Assembly: GCA_000708835.1 (NCBI GenBank)
Contig: DF237304.1
Span: forward strand, 31,005-95,004
Length of the DNA stretch: 64,000 nt
Direction: 5' to 3'
DNA from: Klebsormidium nitens
Taxonomy: Eukaryota > Streptophyta > Klebsormidiophyceae > Klebsormidiales > Klebsormidiaceae
The position numbers and the translations under genes were made by a program. Each line of letters starts with the position of its first letter. The first letter of the stretch is position 1. Under the pieces are notes generated by a model. That model ran no database searches, had not been told where the DNA came from, and saw only the letters and a list, made by a program, of their open reading frames with translations. Below are positions 46,301 to 58,970 of this stretch, piece after piece.

Positions 46301-49300
46301 GTAGAATTGGGCGGTACCAGCCTTGGAACAAGGCTAAAGCCTGGTCCTTTGTAAGATAAGCAAAGTTTTAAGTTGGTTCGCATCGAAAATACCTACTAAG
46401 GTTCCGCGTCCAAAAAGAAAATGTTCAGAGCTCATCTGCGGTAGTCTGAAACGTTGAGAACGCCTCAATCCCATCCAGTCGGGGCTAGCCTTCCAAACCT
46501 GGGTTCACCATTTGTCGGGTCATCTTTTGAGCGGAGGAGAAAAGGAAAAGCGAGCGCTTTTGTTGGGTTCTTCGGAATCCTTTGGGACATTCATGGAGTC
46601 AGAGGTACTGTTAGCTGATGATGAAGTCTTCGTTTTCATACCTGGATGTGAGGCTGACGAACAGATTACTTTTGTCTGGTTGGTGCGAAACTCAAACGCT
46701 GTACAGCTCGAGCAGTCGAGCTCCCCTCCCGCTGACGTCAGACCCACGAAGTCCAACCACATCCCCTTGAACCCTAATACTCAAATACACCAGAGGTCAT
46801 TTCTTCCGCAGGCGGCCGATGACGTCACGGTTTACATTCTACGGGAGGCTGACTACGTCAGGCACATGAAGGAGGAGAACGCGGACAAGCGCGCCAAGTA
46901 CAGCGCTTTCCTGGCGTCCGTGCCTTTCCTGAGTGAGCCACGTGTCACACTTATATGGAACCGGGTCCACATTTATCCTCATATCGGATTTGAATAAATC
47001 TGTATACTCGCTTGTACTAGGAAAGCCTGGTCACCTTCTCAAAGGTTTAGTGCAGCCGATCTTTGATTCTGGGCTTAAACGCCCGATGCTTAGCGCATAT
47101 TCAAACGACAAGATGCGCCAAAGCTCGCAGTCAGAAAAGGGTTTGTCAATGCCTTTGCTCAAAGCTGGCATGGGTGCCACGTACGGCTCAAACTGTCAAA
47201 CAGACAAGGGAAAACATGCCACGACCGATTCTCGACGGAGTCAGTTTGCATTATAGAGAGAGCGGCCCAGATTTCGGCCAAAGCCGAGGCACTCGCTTTG
47301 CATCTGCTTCTAGTTCCGCCAGTAAAAAGACAGTCGAAGCATGAGAAGTATTCTGGCCCATCACGTAGAACGGTGTTCCTCACTCAATTCACTCCAAAAT
47401 GAAAACGTGCTTTCCAGTTCCGATCCCCGCCTTATGTGGCTTCGCAACTCTCTCTCTTGCACATGCAAATCCCAATCAGATCCAACCCAACCCCTGACCA
47501 AAGTAAACCCACTTCCGCAGAGGACGTGGAGCCTTACGGTCGCCAGAAGCTGTGCGATGCGCTGAAAGAGGAGCGCTTCGAAGACAACGAGATCATCATC
47601 CAGGAAGGCGAGGAGGGCTCTCGCATGTACATAGTCACGGAGGTGCGTGCGTCGCGAGCTGACGTCATCGTTCCGTCACGAGCTGCGTCAATTCTCCGTC
47701 CTTCAGCCCTGCTGCGAAGTCCCTGGGTCGGTTGGACCGAAAGTCGAGCTGCCAGACATTGGAGTGACTTCACGTCAGCACCTGAGCTGAGCGAAATCTT
47801 CATGCTCGAGCGCGCTGACGTCAGCGCTTTTGGTTTCGCAGGGGGAAGTCGTCACGGTGAGAATGCCCGACGGCAAGCAGCCGGTCCACGCCGCCGTGGT
47901 CAGAGTAGGTGAGTGAGTTCGCACAGCACGAGATATTGAAACCGGCCAGCTTATGTTTAACAGATTTGCAGAGCTCCCCGAAGCAGTCATAGTGAAGACA
48001 CATCTCTGCTGATGGCCTTGCCTCGTCGTTCGCTGTTTTGACAAGGACTGTCTGGATTTCTGCAATCCCTTGGCAGGTAGCGTGGCTTTGACTAAAATTG
48101 CCTTCCTTGTCTGCTCTTGTGGGTGCTTTTTCGAAACGCGGAAGCATGAAGCAAATCGTACGCTACAAAACCTGTTGTTTCTCTTGTCCACTATTAAGTT
48201 GTCTTCTTCGCCCTTCACATACGAATGTGACTGTCGCTGTTGCGGGATACAGACCAAAAGTCGACCGTTCAATTTTCGGCAATTTGTAAAGCCAGACTTT
48301 GAGTTGCCAACTTATTCAAAAGAGCGCTCCCTCATCAGAAACGACGCGCAATCTGACCTTCCCGCTTACAAATGGGCCATGGGTCGTTTTGTTAGAGTCG
48401 CTCGTTTAAACAAGACCAATCCCTTAGTGTAATCTGCTTGTAAATCTGTCTTTCCGTTCCCTTACGCAGGCGGCTTTTTCGGGGAGCGCTCCCTGATCAA
48501 GAGCGAGCGCCGTGATTCGACGGCGATCTGCCACGGCCCCGTCGAGTGCGTGTCGCTGGACCGCACGTCGTTCCTGCGGCTGCTGCAGAGCCAGGCGACG
48601 TCCAGCATCGTACAACACATCGTGCGCGGCTACCGGACGGCCGCGGACGCCAACCAGGTCAGACGGAGCGTCCGAAAATCGACGAGAAGCCCCAGTATTT
48701 CGAATCCTCACTGTCCGAGCCCTTCGCATGATGCTTTTCTTGATTTTTCCAGACTGGGCGTCTGAATGAAGCACCAATTGTGGCATGCCGATGGTCGCAG
48801 ACGCCAACCATGTGAGGCGGAAGGTTCATAACACTAAGCTCTATGCAGTACATGTTTGACACCCATCATTTAGGAAGCAGACGCCCTAAATCCTTGAAAG
48901 GGTTCCGTGTCCTAGGTTCCGACTGGACACCTGAGGCAGCGAACATCGCAAGCGGACTGCTGCGGACGCGCGCTAGCAGTAAATGCCAGACGTCCCAGGT
49001 TTTTTGATAAGCTTGAAACTTCTTCCGCACTTCCACATCATCGTGCGCAATCACCAGGAGGCGGCCGACGTGAACTGGAACGTCCGAATGTCTCCAAACT
49101 TGTCGAGGTGGCGACGCCGATACTTGAGTGTGGAAAAGCCTCTTCTGTTGCCTTCGGAAGTCTCATTGACCAGGGTCACGCAGACGGATCTTGCGTCACA
49201 ACTGCGTATGTCACCCAGAATTCAAATGGAAGGACTGATGATTCAGGAGTGAGTGAGAGCGAGTGCGCATCGTCACATGTCCGGATTGCGGAATGAAACG

Positions 49301-52300
49301 TGTGTTTCCCCCGATTTTATTTTAGCTGACACCGTAGTGCTTAAGAAAGGTTCTCAAGAAGAGACCTCAGGAGATGAAAATCATCGGCGGGTCCAGAAGC
49401 TAAGCGCTGACGCCAACTATAGGTTAAATCCAAAAGTGGGTCAGCTTTAACCAATTTTTCTGTCATCCCGACAGGTGGCCACGCTGGGCGCCCTGGTGTC
49501 GCTCCAGCTCATCGACTCGGCCGCATTTGAGGACGAGGCATACGCTATGGACGTGGTCGAGGGGCACGTGCCCATGGACCTGGACGGCGTCCTGTACAGA
49601 AACGTGAGGGCCCGCCGTTTCGCTGACGCAAACGGGGGTGTGGCCCCGGTAAAAACGTCTGCGAAGAGAAAGACGGCAGCAGCACGTTACGGATATGGGC
49701 TCAAAAACGTCATCTTTCAAATCATTCCTGATTCTTGTGACATTTCTGGCTTGGGCAATGCATAAGAATACCCTGACAGCCCAAGATGGGGATTCCCTTG
49801 CAGGAAGTATGGGTGACGATCTCTTAGCAGGCGCTGCGTCGAGCTTTCATGACAAACGGTTCAAGGGCAAATGAACGTGACATACTCATATTCGCTTTCC
49901 GGAATGTCCTTTGAGTTTCGCAAATCCCGAAAAGGGCACAGATTGTTTCAGACCTGGCAAATCTCAAAGTCTCAAACCGCCTGCAGGGCCCCGCCGCATT
50001 GGAGGGAGTCGGCGGGTGGCGACTGAACAACTCAGTCGACGGTGACGGCTGTGTCGCCGCCTTCTCCTTCTCCGGGGGGAAGGTCCACCTGACAAAGAAA
50101 ATTGTACGCACGGCGGCTTTCGAGCGGGAAAAGGCGACCAGGAAATCTAGCTGCAGGGGGGCCTTTGGCACGCTGAAAAGTGGGGGGTATCTTGCGAACC
50201 TCCTGGATCTGCGCGTGAAGAACCCGGCAAATGTGAGCTTTACAAAAAAAGGAAGTTCTGAGCGTTGACACGTATATTCTGCGCTGATCAAAATGGTGCA
50301 AGTCGGAGGAACCACGGGAAGAAATGCTCCCAATGCCTAAGTAGGTGAGGATTACTCCTCTTGGAGACTCCTGTTTCCAGCCGCGTTCGCTTCTCAGATC
50401 CTTTCCAACACGTCTCCAAGATTACATTGGAACAAGATGCCAGCCTGTGACTTGACAAGTTGTGTACACATGTTTCTCCTTCTGTACGGATTCCCCCAAT
50501 TATCTTGGAAGCACTGGGAATCTCTCGTTCATATTTCTTTCGAAACTCTCTTGATTACCCTAAACTTCCTGAAGTTTCTGAAACCCTCGTGGAGGACTCA
50601 CTCAACACCCCTCACTAGTGTCTGGTCCCTAAACCCCTCTGATTATCTCGACCTTCTCGAACTCTTAAACCCTCCAAAACGCGCTTGGAGCCTTCCTTTC
50701 ATCTCTGTTTTCCAGACCCTCTTATCTCTGACCTTCTCAAACCCCTTCGTAACCCCTTCTCTGGACCTCCTTTTATTTTTTCACATTCTAAGACCCCCTC
50801 TTAACCCTCTTCTCCATAGCCCCCAACCCTCTGAACCCTCTGAACGTTTCCACCCTCTTAAAACTTCTGAATTCTCTTAACCCTGCTCTTCAGACCAACG
50901 TGGTTTACTGGGGCGGCAAGCTGCTCGCCCTCTGGGAGGCTGGTCTTCCCCACGAGCTGGATCCCGACACTTTGGAAACGCGAGGAATGACCGACTTGGG
51001 GGGTGCGCTAACCAGCCTGCTTTACCCGGTGTTCAAGTGGTTGGACCCCCCCTTCCAGCCCGCATTCGCCGCTCATCCTCGGATCGACCCGGTGAAGAAA
51101 CGGTGAGTTGAACGAAATCAGGTTAGCGGGACCTGAAGCCCAGATACTTAGTTGAGAAGATTTCGAAATTTGGAACATTGGAGAGCCTTGAGATTTCCGG
51201 TTCACTTGTTACGTGGGCTGTCAGCGAACACGCGCTTTTCAAGTAATCAACAGGGCTTTGTATTGTTCAAAACACTTTCCTAAGCTCTTCGATATTTGAG
51301 GTTGTCTGGCCTGTAAGTACTCCGTTGCACTTTGATTGTGTCAGCTTTGGTTTGACCTACGAAGGGCTCATATTTAGTGATGCCGTCTCTGTGGAGTCAT
51401 TCGGTGGGCTTAAGATGTTGCACGTGTACTGCTTCTAGATGATCAGGCGAGAGTCCTCGCGGCGCCGCAAGGGGCTTTCAAAGACAAGTTCCATGCTAAG
51501 CGACGGTTACATTGTGGAGAATGGTTGTTAGAACCTGAGAAAATCCACCAAGCTCGTCTATGGCAGTTTAAGCTATACACTGAAGCTCCTCTTGATGAAG
51601 TCTTCTGGCACTCTCGTCGTCGCCTCTTCTTGTGATCGATGGACGAGAAAGCGCATCCGACAAGATTCCATTCTACTTGTAGTCACATAATTTAAATCGT
51701 GAATCGCCCTCGCTTCGCTTGATCAGATGCTGACGTCAGCCGTCCTCTTTCGCTCGCAACAGATTCGTCAGCTTCAGCGCCACGACCTTCCCATACGCTA
51801 TCAACAACACGATGCGGCTGACGTGCTACGAGTGGGACGAGGACTGGAACCTGGTGTTCACGCGCGCTGTGTGGGCCCCATTCACACTGATGCACGACTT
51901 TTGCATCACGCCCAACTACTACGTATTCCTGTACACACCAGGAAACATGGACCTCCTCAGGTGAGTAAAAACCACGTCATCGAATCAGAAAAAACCTGGA
52001 AACTTATAATTTTGTGTCTCTGATCTGATCGCTCTCGAAGGATCGGTTTCAGGGTTTCAAAAGGGCTTCACTTGTTGGAAGAGCGAGGCAGCAGGTAAGG
52101 CTTTGAAAACTCAGAACTCTGTGTGAGGAAGCGTACTGTGAAAGTTCAAGACGTAGTCGTTCAGGTCTTCATCGTTTCTGAATGGTCTTTCAGGTCTTGA
52201 GTGCTCCGGCCTCGAGCTTTGCGGTCCTTTTGATTTCTCCTTGCTCGGAGGTGCTGTTACTACGTGTTTCACTCACCTCGAACTACAAAACCTGAACTGC

Positions 52301-55144
52301 TTTTTCACTTTGCGCTTTTGGGGTTTGTCAACCGCTTTATCAGGCCTTTTCTCTACATATGTAGCACACCCTGCGTTCAACCATTACGTCGAATCCTCCT
52401 CCTCTTGCAGAATGCAGATCTGTGTCGTTATGAACCTTTTGCCTGCACATGATGATCATCAAGTGCCGCCGAATCGAGTATCTCAGCGCGGACCCTTCGT
52501 TGATGCACAGACCCGCTGCCATGTTGTCCTTGAGGCCAAAGCTTTCAGCCCTTCAAGCTGACCGACTTTTTCGACAGACTAAAGTAATCCGCTAGTGTCA
52601 GCTTACGTTACGATTCAAATTACACTGCAAAGGATCCTCCGCAATCGAAACAGCGTCGCCCAAGCAACTGAAGAACTTCAACCCCCACTGTTCACAAACT
52701 TCTCAGCTCCCAAAAACTATCAATCCTTCTGGACCAGGTTCATTCTGAAGCCCAAGGGGGGAGTCGCGGGGGCCATCCACTTCAGCAACACTGAACCGGG
52801 GCAGATTCTCCTCATCTCCCGACACGATCCGACCGCACCCGTCCAGATTTTCAAGACCCCCCCGGTGTCGTCGCTTCACCACGCAAATGCCTTTGAAGAC
52901 GGCAACGGAGGAATCGTTTTGGACACCCTGAAATACACTGTGAGGCTCTCTCTTCTCGCCCTGTCTGTTTCATCGGAGACCTTTTTGCATCCCCAAGTCG
53001 GGGGCAGAGAAGCAGAGAAGCAGACCTGAAAAGCAGACCCACGAACTGATTTGACGGGATTTAAGATCGTGCATTTGCAGTATCTGGTGAGAAGCCCAGG
53101 TCGAGCGAAGAATCGAAAGCTTGCTCACCACAATCTGGTCTATCTGGTAGTGTCGGCTTTGTGCGGAAGTGGACGAGGCTTCGTACGTTCGAACAAACCT
53201 GGAGCACTGGGGCGGCATTCACTTCGCTAACGGCGATTCAGTTTCAATAAGACTTCAAGGATCAAAGCTCAATCAAAAGTCAATCTCCAAGTTACTTAGA
53301 ATACGTTCTGGTCATAATGTTGGAACTGGAAAAGGTGGGGTTTCTAAGGGGGTTTAGGGTGGACATAGCTGTAGAGCAGGTGATATGTCGGGTTAAGTTT
53401 TTTGAGTGTCAGGTTCGTTCTGAGTATAACCTGAACTCATCAAAAGAATTCTTAAGAATTCTCGTTTGAAATCTTCCTCTCTTCGCAGCGAGTCCCCATG
53501 TCGTACATGAAGAGCGCCGCGGAGCGCGGTGCGTACCCGCCGCTGGACTTCCTTCCGGCGTCGAACCTGGTGCGGCTGCGGCTCGACTTGGCCACGGGGC
53601 AGACGACCATCGAAACGATCGACGAGCGCAACGGCGAGTTCGCCGCGGTGCACCCGGACAAGGTCGGCAGCAGCGCGCGCTACATCTACACCGCGTCGTG
53701 CCAGGTGGGATATTAAATTTACTTTCTGGCTTGAAACCGACAAATTGTTTCAGGAAACTCCCAAACTTCGCTTTGTCCATCTCGAGCTCGCAGACCTCCC
53801 CCATCCGTTTCAGGTACGGGCGCCTTCAACCTTATCGCTCGTATGTTAGCGTGCGTTTGAGATTCATAGATTCGAGCATCGTGCATCGGCAGTCTCTTAC
53901 CTTGAGTTCTGCAGTTCTCGTCAGCCGCACTCCTGATTGTCATCCAATGCTGTTGACGCTGGCACGTTTGGCGATCACTGTTTTTGGGTTGGCAACCTGA
54001 GTGTCGCTTCATTTCTCCAATTTCAAGTGTTCGATTGTCCCCTTCTGGGAACGATCTTTCAACTCGCTCGCTCAGAGTCTTTCCGCTTTTCCGAAAACTC
54101 CCCTTCCCTTTTCGTTTTCCATGGTTTTCTTATTGTCCAAACCCAAACAGGTTCCGGAAGGGGGGGCTCTCTTCGACGCGCTCCGCAAGGTCGACACCAG
54201 CGGCTCGACCGCCCCGCAAGTGTGGGCGGAGTGGCCGACCGTCTACGTGGGCGAGCCCATCTTCGTGCCACGTGGCGGCCAGAGAAGCGACGATATCCTT
54301 CCGGAAGACGCGGGCTGGGTGCTGGTGCTGCTGTACGACACGGACCTGCTGATGACGGAGCTGGCCATCTTTGACGCCGAGGTGAGGACCAGTCTGCGTT
54401 GTGGAGTGCGGGGAAGAATTGTGTCAAGGGCGAGCTCACGTAGCTTTCAGTCTATGGTTCATCATTACACGGTGACGAATCGCTTTCGCGTGGTCGTTTG
54501 TCCTGTTCGGAAATTTGCCGATTTTTCAATTTGACGAAGTACAGTACACTTCCATGTTCGCTCGGCTAGAGACATTGGCGAACCGACTTCTCTCTGCAGA
54601 AGCAAGCGTTCTTACACTGCGAAGAGAGGCAGAGAGCGACGCGTTACGACCTGAGTGCTCGCCTTCAAAGCCCACTGAATTGCATCTCGTCAAGAGCAGA
54701 ACCACCCACCTAACCTAGCAAAAGTCTCCCTGGATTAGATGGCTCCTAATCGTACGATCAGACCTGATACAATTTGAGGGCGATCTCAAAACGAGAGAGT
54801 CTTTGCCGTAAAGGCAGGCTCTGCATCCATTAGTAAAAGCCCGGTCCGCAATAGCGGCTACCCCGGTACATTCACGACGGATCTTATCGAAAGCTCCTCA
54901 ATCTGGAGCTTTCGATGCATCCGCTGCATCGGCATGATCAAGCAGGTTTTCCCCCGGGAGCTGACGTCAAGCTGGAAATTCTGTTGTAAGCGATGACGTG
55001 TGGCTGACGTCATAGCCTTTGCGCGGTGCGCAGGATATCACGAAGGGCCCGGTCGCCCTGCTCCGGTGCCGGCACAACATGGCGTATGGGCTTCACGGCA
55101 CCTGGGCTCCCCGAGCTAACCTGGACCGCGGTCGGAGGAAGTAA
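43346..55144 (+). CDS. Fusion: two cyclic-nucleotide-binding domains + carotenoid cleavage dioxygenase
   Basis: Seventeen exons join in phase into 1,017 residues: 43346-43408, 43698-43974, 44503-44837, 45285-45477, 45887-46032, 46812-46932, 47521-47642, 47842-47908, 48470-48657, 49475-49603, 49987-50232, 50894-51102, 51763-51960, 52738-52939, 53489-53704, 54151-54381 and 55034-55144. The N-terminus (MARIAGLTRMPAGALPLQH, then an Arg/Ser-rich stretch) looks like an organelle presequence. Residues about 180-250 resemble a degenerate EF-hand pair. CNB-A (about 258-365) has FGELALHTQVPRSVT with Glu324 and Arg333. CNB-B (about 365-490) has FGERSLIKSERRDSTA with Glu447 and Arg456; these contact ribose and phosphate of cAMP/cGMP. 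The oxygenase (about 515-1017) starts VVEGHVPMDLDGVLYRNGP and carries four iron ligands: His690 (AAHP), His743 (LMHDF), His812 (SLHHANAFED) and His1002 (YGLHGTW). The oxygenase exon at 49475 has no usable ATG and is entered in phase 0 from the CNB exon. Two adjacent genes remain the alternative if a hidden first exon exists in 48658-49474. Substrate unknown. Confidence 0.8.
43954..43995 (+). repeat. Tandem in-frame duplication of a splice donor
   Basis: The 21-base unit CTGACATCAGCAGAG + gtgaga is repeated directly, giving two GT donors 21 bases apart at the end of exon 2 of the fusion gene. Use of the second donor adds seven residues (GETDISR) without changing phase. Confidence 0.7.
48640..49100 (+). 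repeat. Ghost copies of the CNB-B exon end inside the CNB-oxygenase junction intron
   Basis: The end of exon 48470-48657 (CATCGTGCGC...GCGGACGCCAACCAG then gtcag...cgtccg) is echoed at about 48795-48810 (GCAGACGCCAACCAT then gtgaggcgg) and about 49040-49090 (CATCGTGCGCAATCACCAGG...GCCGACGTGAACTGG...cgtccgaatg). Weaker echoes lie near 48880 and 49410. The same relation of ghost to parent exon occurs within introns of other genes here, which argues that 48658-49474 is an intron rather than an intergenic gap. Confidence 0.65.
54886..54916. repeat. Perfect 12-bp hairpin in the last intron of the fusion gene
   Basis: ATCGAAAGCTCC and GGAGCTTTCGAT around a 7-base loop. Possible small-element remnant; no function implied. 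Confidence 0.5.
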
Positions 55145-58100
55145 CCGGGTGACGTAAGCAAGGGACACGTGGGCTGACTACATCTGCATGGGCTCAATCA
55201 GCATAGGTCGCGCAGTCGATCCAAGGGGATCACGTTGGTTACACATCTGGTCCAGAACAGTTTACTTGGTTCCCGGTTGGGTCTTTGTCGAATACGTTTC
55301 TAGTCAATGAGATGGAAGTTCCACGATTAGGGTGAAGTTTGTCAGTATGCCATGGTGACTTTTGAAGCAGATATTAGAAGCTCAGAGGCTGGTGGAGAGA
55401 GCAGGAAAGGCAGTTTCGAACCGTTCGCTCGTACACGCATCCCTTCGTTCGTACCACGTAGTACATGTTTATTAGCGATTTATGCAGCCAGGTTCTAAGG
55501 GCTTCGATCGGTTGACCTACTTGACATTGCAACTGAGCCCAATTTGCCTTCGAGACACAGCTGGTAGCATGCAGCGCCCGCGCACATGGACGTATCTGGG
55601 GTTAAGCTACCGTATAATGTCTGGTTACTGAGGTGCTAGCTCGCGTCTGTACGTACTTAACCATTTTAGGACTTGAAGCATTAGCCATCGACAGCTACTC
55701 AGTAGCTAGCCGCGCTGCAACAGCTGCTCTTCTAGATTCGGTCGCGCCGAGGTTAGGCTTGTACAGGATTCAATTAAGAACACGTGTCAGTTAGTGCTTG
55801 TTTGCTAGCCAGTCCATATAGATTCTGGTCTGTCAGTTTTTATGGCGAAGACAAAAAGTCAGTCGATCACAATCGTGAGCTTCTCCGGTGATATCACCGG
55901 GCTTTTCAAAATGTGAACATCTGTGCCGTTTGGATGCGACTAGCTTTGAGTCTAGCTTGCGTAGACGTATGTCTTGAACAAGTGTGGGGGTTACGCTTTT
56001 TAATTAATACCGCGTCTACCTCTCAGTTTGGCAGAAAATGGAGAACCATGATCAAAGTGACGGTTCAAAAAACATTGAATAATCACTGATTGTAGAACAA
56101 TTGTTGAGGACGACGACTAGCTGTTAGAGCTGTCGCTCAGATTGCAACACATGCATGCATGTTCTCTATCCATGTTTAGAGCGGCGTGATCTCATGCGCT
56201 CCAGAACTATAGTAGCTTGTGCTGTATAATTCGCCCCGGACCCGGGAATATGTTTGAAGTACCAGGTTGACATACATGTATGAGCCCGAAACTCCGCGGG
56301 GGACGCGGTGTAACAGACATAATCCTCCTAAAAGTAAGTTTGCACATACACAAAATACCCGCCCGGAGCTCGATCATGCAGGTGATCTCAAGTTTGAGCT
56401 GAAGGGAACAGTATGCACTGAACAGTAAAGAAGCACGAAACCAGAAGCAATCCTTAGACGGACTTCGATCCCCGGCCAAGGTCGAGATGATACACTCGTA
56501 GACTTAACTACCCCGAGATTTTGACTTACGCTACCACCAATCTAAGAATTCAAGCACGCGCGAGGCCTCCGAAATCGACATACTGAAAGAAGTTCCTTTT
56601 TTTTTCCTAACTTGCTCAGTCTAAATGTCTGAACCACCTCGAGAGCTCGAAGAGACAGGTAGCTGGCCTTTACGGAAGCGGCGAAAATTTGTTTTTAGCA
56701 GTGAGCATCATCAGGCAGTCCCGCATGGTCGGCCGTAACTTTGCCACCGTATGAACACAAAGCAGACCAATCTGCGTCGGAGAAAGGCGGGATCAGCCAT
56801 CAGCCCACGAAATTTGACGTGACAATGTCATCCGTTGGCGGAGTTTGCGGAACTTAGCTCCCGCCAACTTTGACAACGCATCGGCCAGAAAGTGCGATAG
56901 CGGAGGTGGATGGAGTGACGAGTCATCTTTTGAAAGCCGAAACTTGACCAGGAGAACTTATGAAGACCCCGCCAACCGGTTCCGTTCCGGATTCCGCCCG
57001 CGCAGAGCGGCATGCCTTCCACAGACCGCTGCTGTGGCTGTCCCTTACGGATCGAACCAAAGAAACTGAGAATTTGACAGCCACGTTTCAAGGGGCGTAC
57101 CTGCGGTGATTTTGGCACATATCCGGGTTCGCCACGCCGAAGTCAACGCGCGACTGGCTTGCCATGACGTTAACTGAGGAGCGGTGAGGACGTACGAAGA
57201 TGTTCGCGGGACGTGCGGCAACCCGGTGGCTGACGGGAACGAGACGGGTGCGGGGACGACACGCGCTTTGGGCGGTTGCTCGAGGCGCGACGACGTGACG
57301 GAGAAAACGCTGCACATGGGAAATTGAAGGTCAGCCTCAACAAGCTATGTCAAAGAAGGACTCTGAACGTTGTGCCCTGAGAAACGATTCGTGACAAGTG
57401 TTGAAGGTTGGTGCACGGGACTGAGCCGCACTTGGAGGGAGCGGCAACTTAACCTGGTATTTGTGGAACGAAGCAAACGGACTGCATTTCAAACAGAAGG
57501 AAACACTATCGCAGCGCGAGATAGCAACGTACAAGCCTCCAGACCAGGTCACAAGCCTATGCGACATTCTGACACGAGGATGTTCAGAGAATCTAGTTCT
57601 CCTCGCAAGCGCAACCGAGAGGACAAGGTACATCGGCACATGGTTATCACGATCGGAGTCAGCGCAAAACAGATGGTACATGACATTTGCAGAGCATTTT
57701 AGTTCTGGCTGGGATGGTAGGGGTGCAACCGGTGACCAAAAAATTACAGGGCGTAACGCTAAGTATGCCGCCTCCTCTTGCAAGCGAGTCCAAGCAAAAC
57801 GCCAGAGAATTGGGCGACATTGGTGCAGCCAGTCTCTAGATCGATCAGTAACGTTCGTGTCGCAAGACGGATCCGTGACACAAGGCATGCGCTTCCAATG
57901 AGATTCAAGAGGGCACCTGTACGGCCGCTTACCCCAGCGGAACAAGGAAAGAACGTCGATGATGCAGTTCCGCTCATCTAAAGGAGCAGCCCCCCTGATC
58001 CCTGTCCCGCTCTATCCAGCCGGCGGAGCGTGCGGCCAACCGCCGCTCTCGTCCGATTCGCGCCAAAACTCGCACGCTCGTTACTGAGACGGACAGCTGT

Positions 58101-58970
58101 GCACTGACGTCACCCGGGCCTTGCTAACGTCAGCACCGGGAGCCGGCTGGGGGGTCCGTCGGACGGGAGAAGTGGAGGACGTGGCACGGCCCGAATTGCG
58201 GTCCGCGCCCACGCTGCAGGAGCACGGGTGACGTCAACATGGGCCGTGATGACGTCAGCGCTAAGGCCCGCGAATCATGAAGCAACTTGAAGTTGAATGA
58301 CGAAGCGTCAGAGAGCACGGTGTCCTCAGAGGGGAATCAGAGAATAGACAAATGGTTGCATACACAATACCTTCCGCTACAGCAGACCACGGGATGAAAC
58401 GGAATACAAGCGACACCGGTGAGACAGAAATGTCAATCTGATGGGCCGGTATTGCTGGACCTTCGACGAGACGCGCATACGAGAAGTGCTTTCTAGCAAC
58501 CACGTAAAGCGCTAGCGGGTACACCAGCTCTTAATTGTGCAACCGGAGAAGGAGGGTTGACAAGACTCCAGTCGAGGATGATTTGAAGCGTCTCCGATGG
58601 CTTCACTCAAGTCTTACTCACGCTTTTGCTATGAAAGGCGATGCAAAGACCCTACCCTCCACCCAGAGGGAGCCCCAAAAATGCTGCAGATTGAGAATTC
58701 TAAGAGAAGAACATCAGGCAGCATATTGTCCAGAGCATCGGAGCGTTTTAAATGGTTCAGACCGCAAAAAAGATTCTTTCAAGGTAGACAACCCATCCAT
58801 CAGGAAAAGCGTGTCGAGTCTTGCACTGAACACGGTGACTGTCCCGTTCCTCCTATTGTTTCACCGGCTTCGATCTTGACAGCAGTCACCACTTCCCCTT
58901 GAAAAGACCAGAACGGCCGCTTACAAGCTTTCCCAGGCGCCCAGATCCTTGCTGTCCGCATACGATCTTT
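55145..58970. other. Intergenic, no convincing gene
   Basis: Overlapping open frames at 57340-57950 on both strands cannot be told apart. A GC-rich minus-strand frame starting ATG at 57317 (or ATG at about 57165) and ending at a GTACGC donor near 57102 could be a first exon, but no partner exon was found. A plus-strand frame at about 58090-58232 (contains VEDVARPELRSAPTLQEHG, then TGA) is coding-like, carries TGACGTCA sites at 58105, 58229 and 58250, and is not recognised. Confidence 0.35.

Noticed and set aside
50437-50880. 147-codon open frame in an intron of the fusion gene
   Set aside because: It is a pyrimidine-rich low-complexity stretch (repeated AACCCTCT-like words) lying between two well-supported oxygenase exons; the openness follows from the lack of A/G-rich stops.
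56440-56520. Possible tRNA around TTCGATCCCCGG
   Set aside because: The T-arm-like word has no matching acceptor, D or anticodon stems on either strand.
57337-57945. 202-codon minus-strand frame
   Set aside because: It starts with a non-ATG codon, overlaps two equally long plus-strand frames, and none has a recognised family or splice context.
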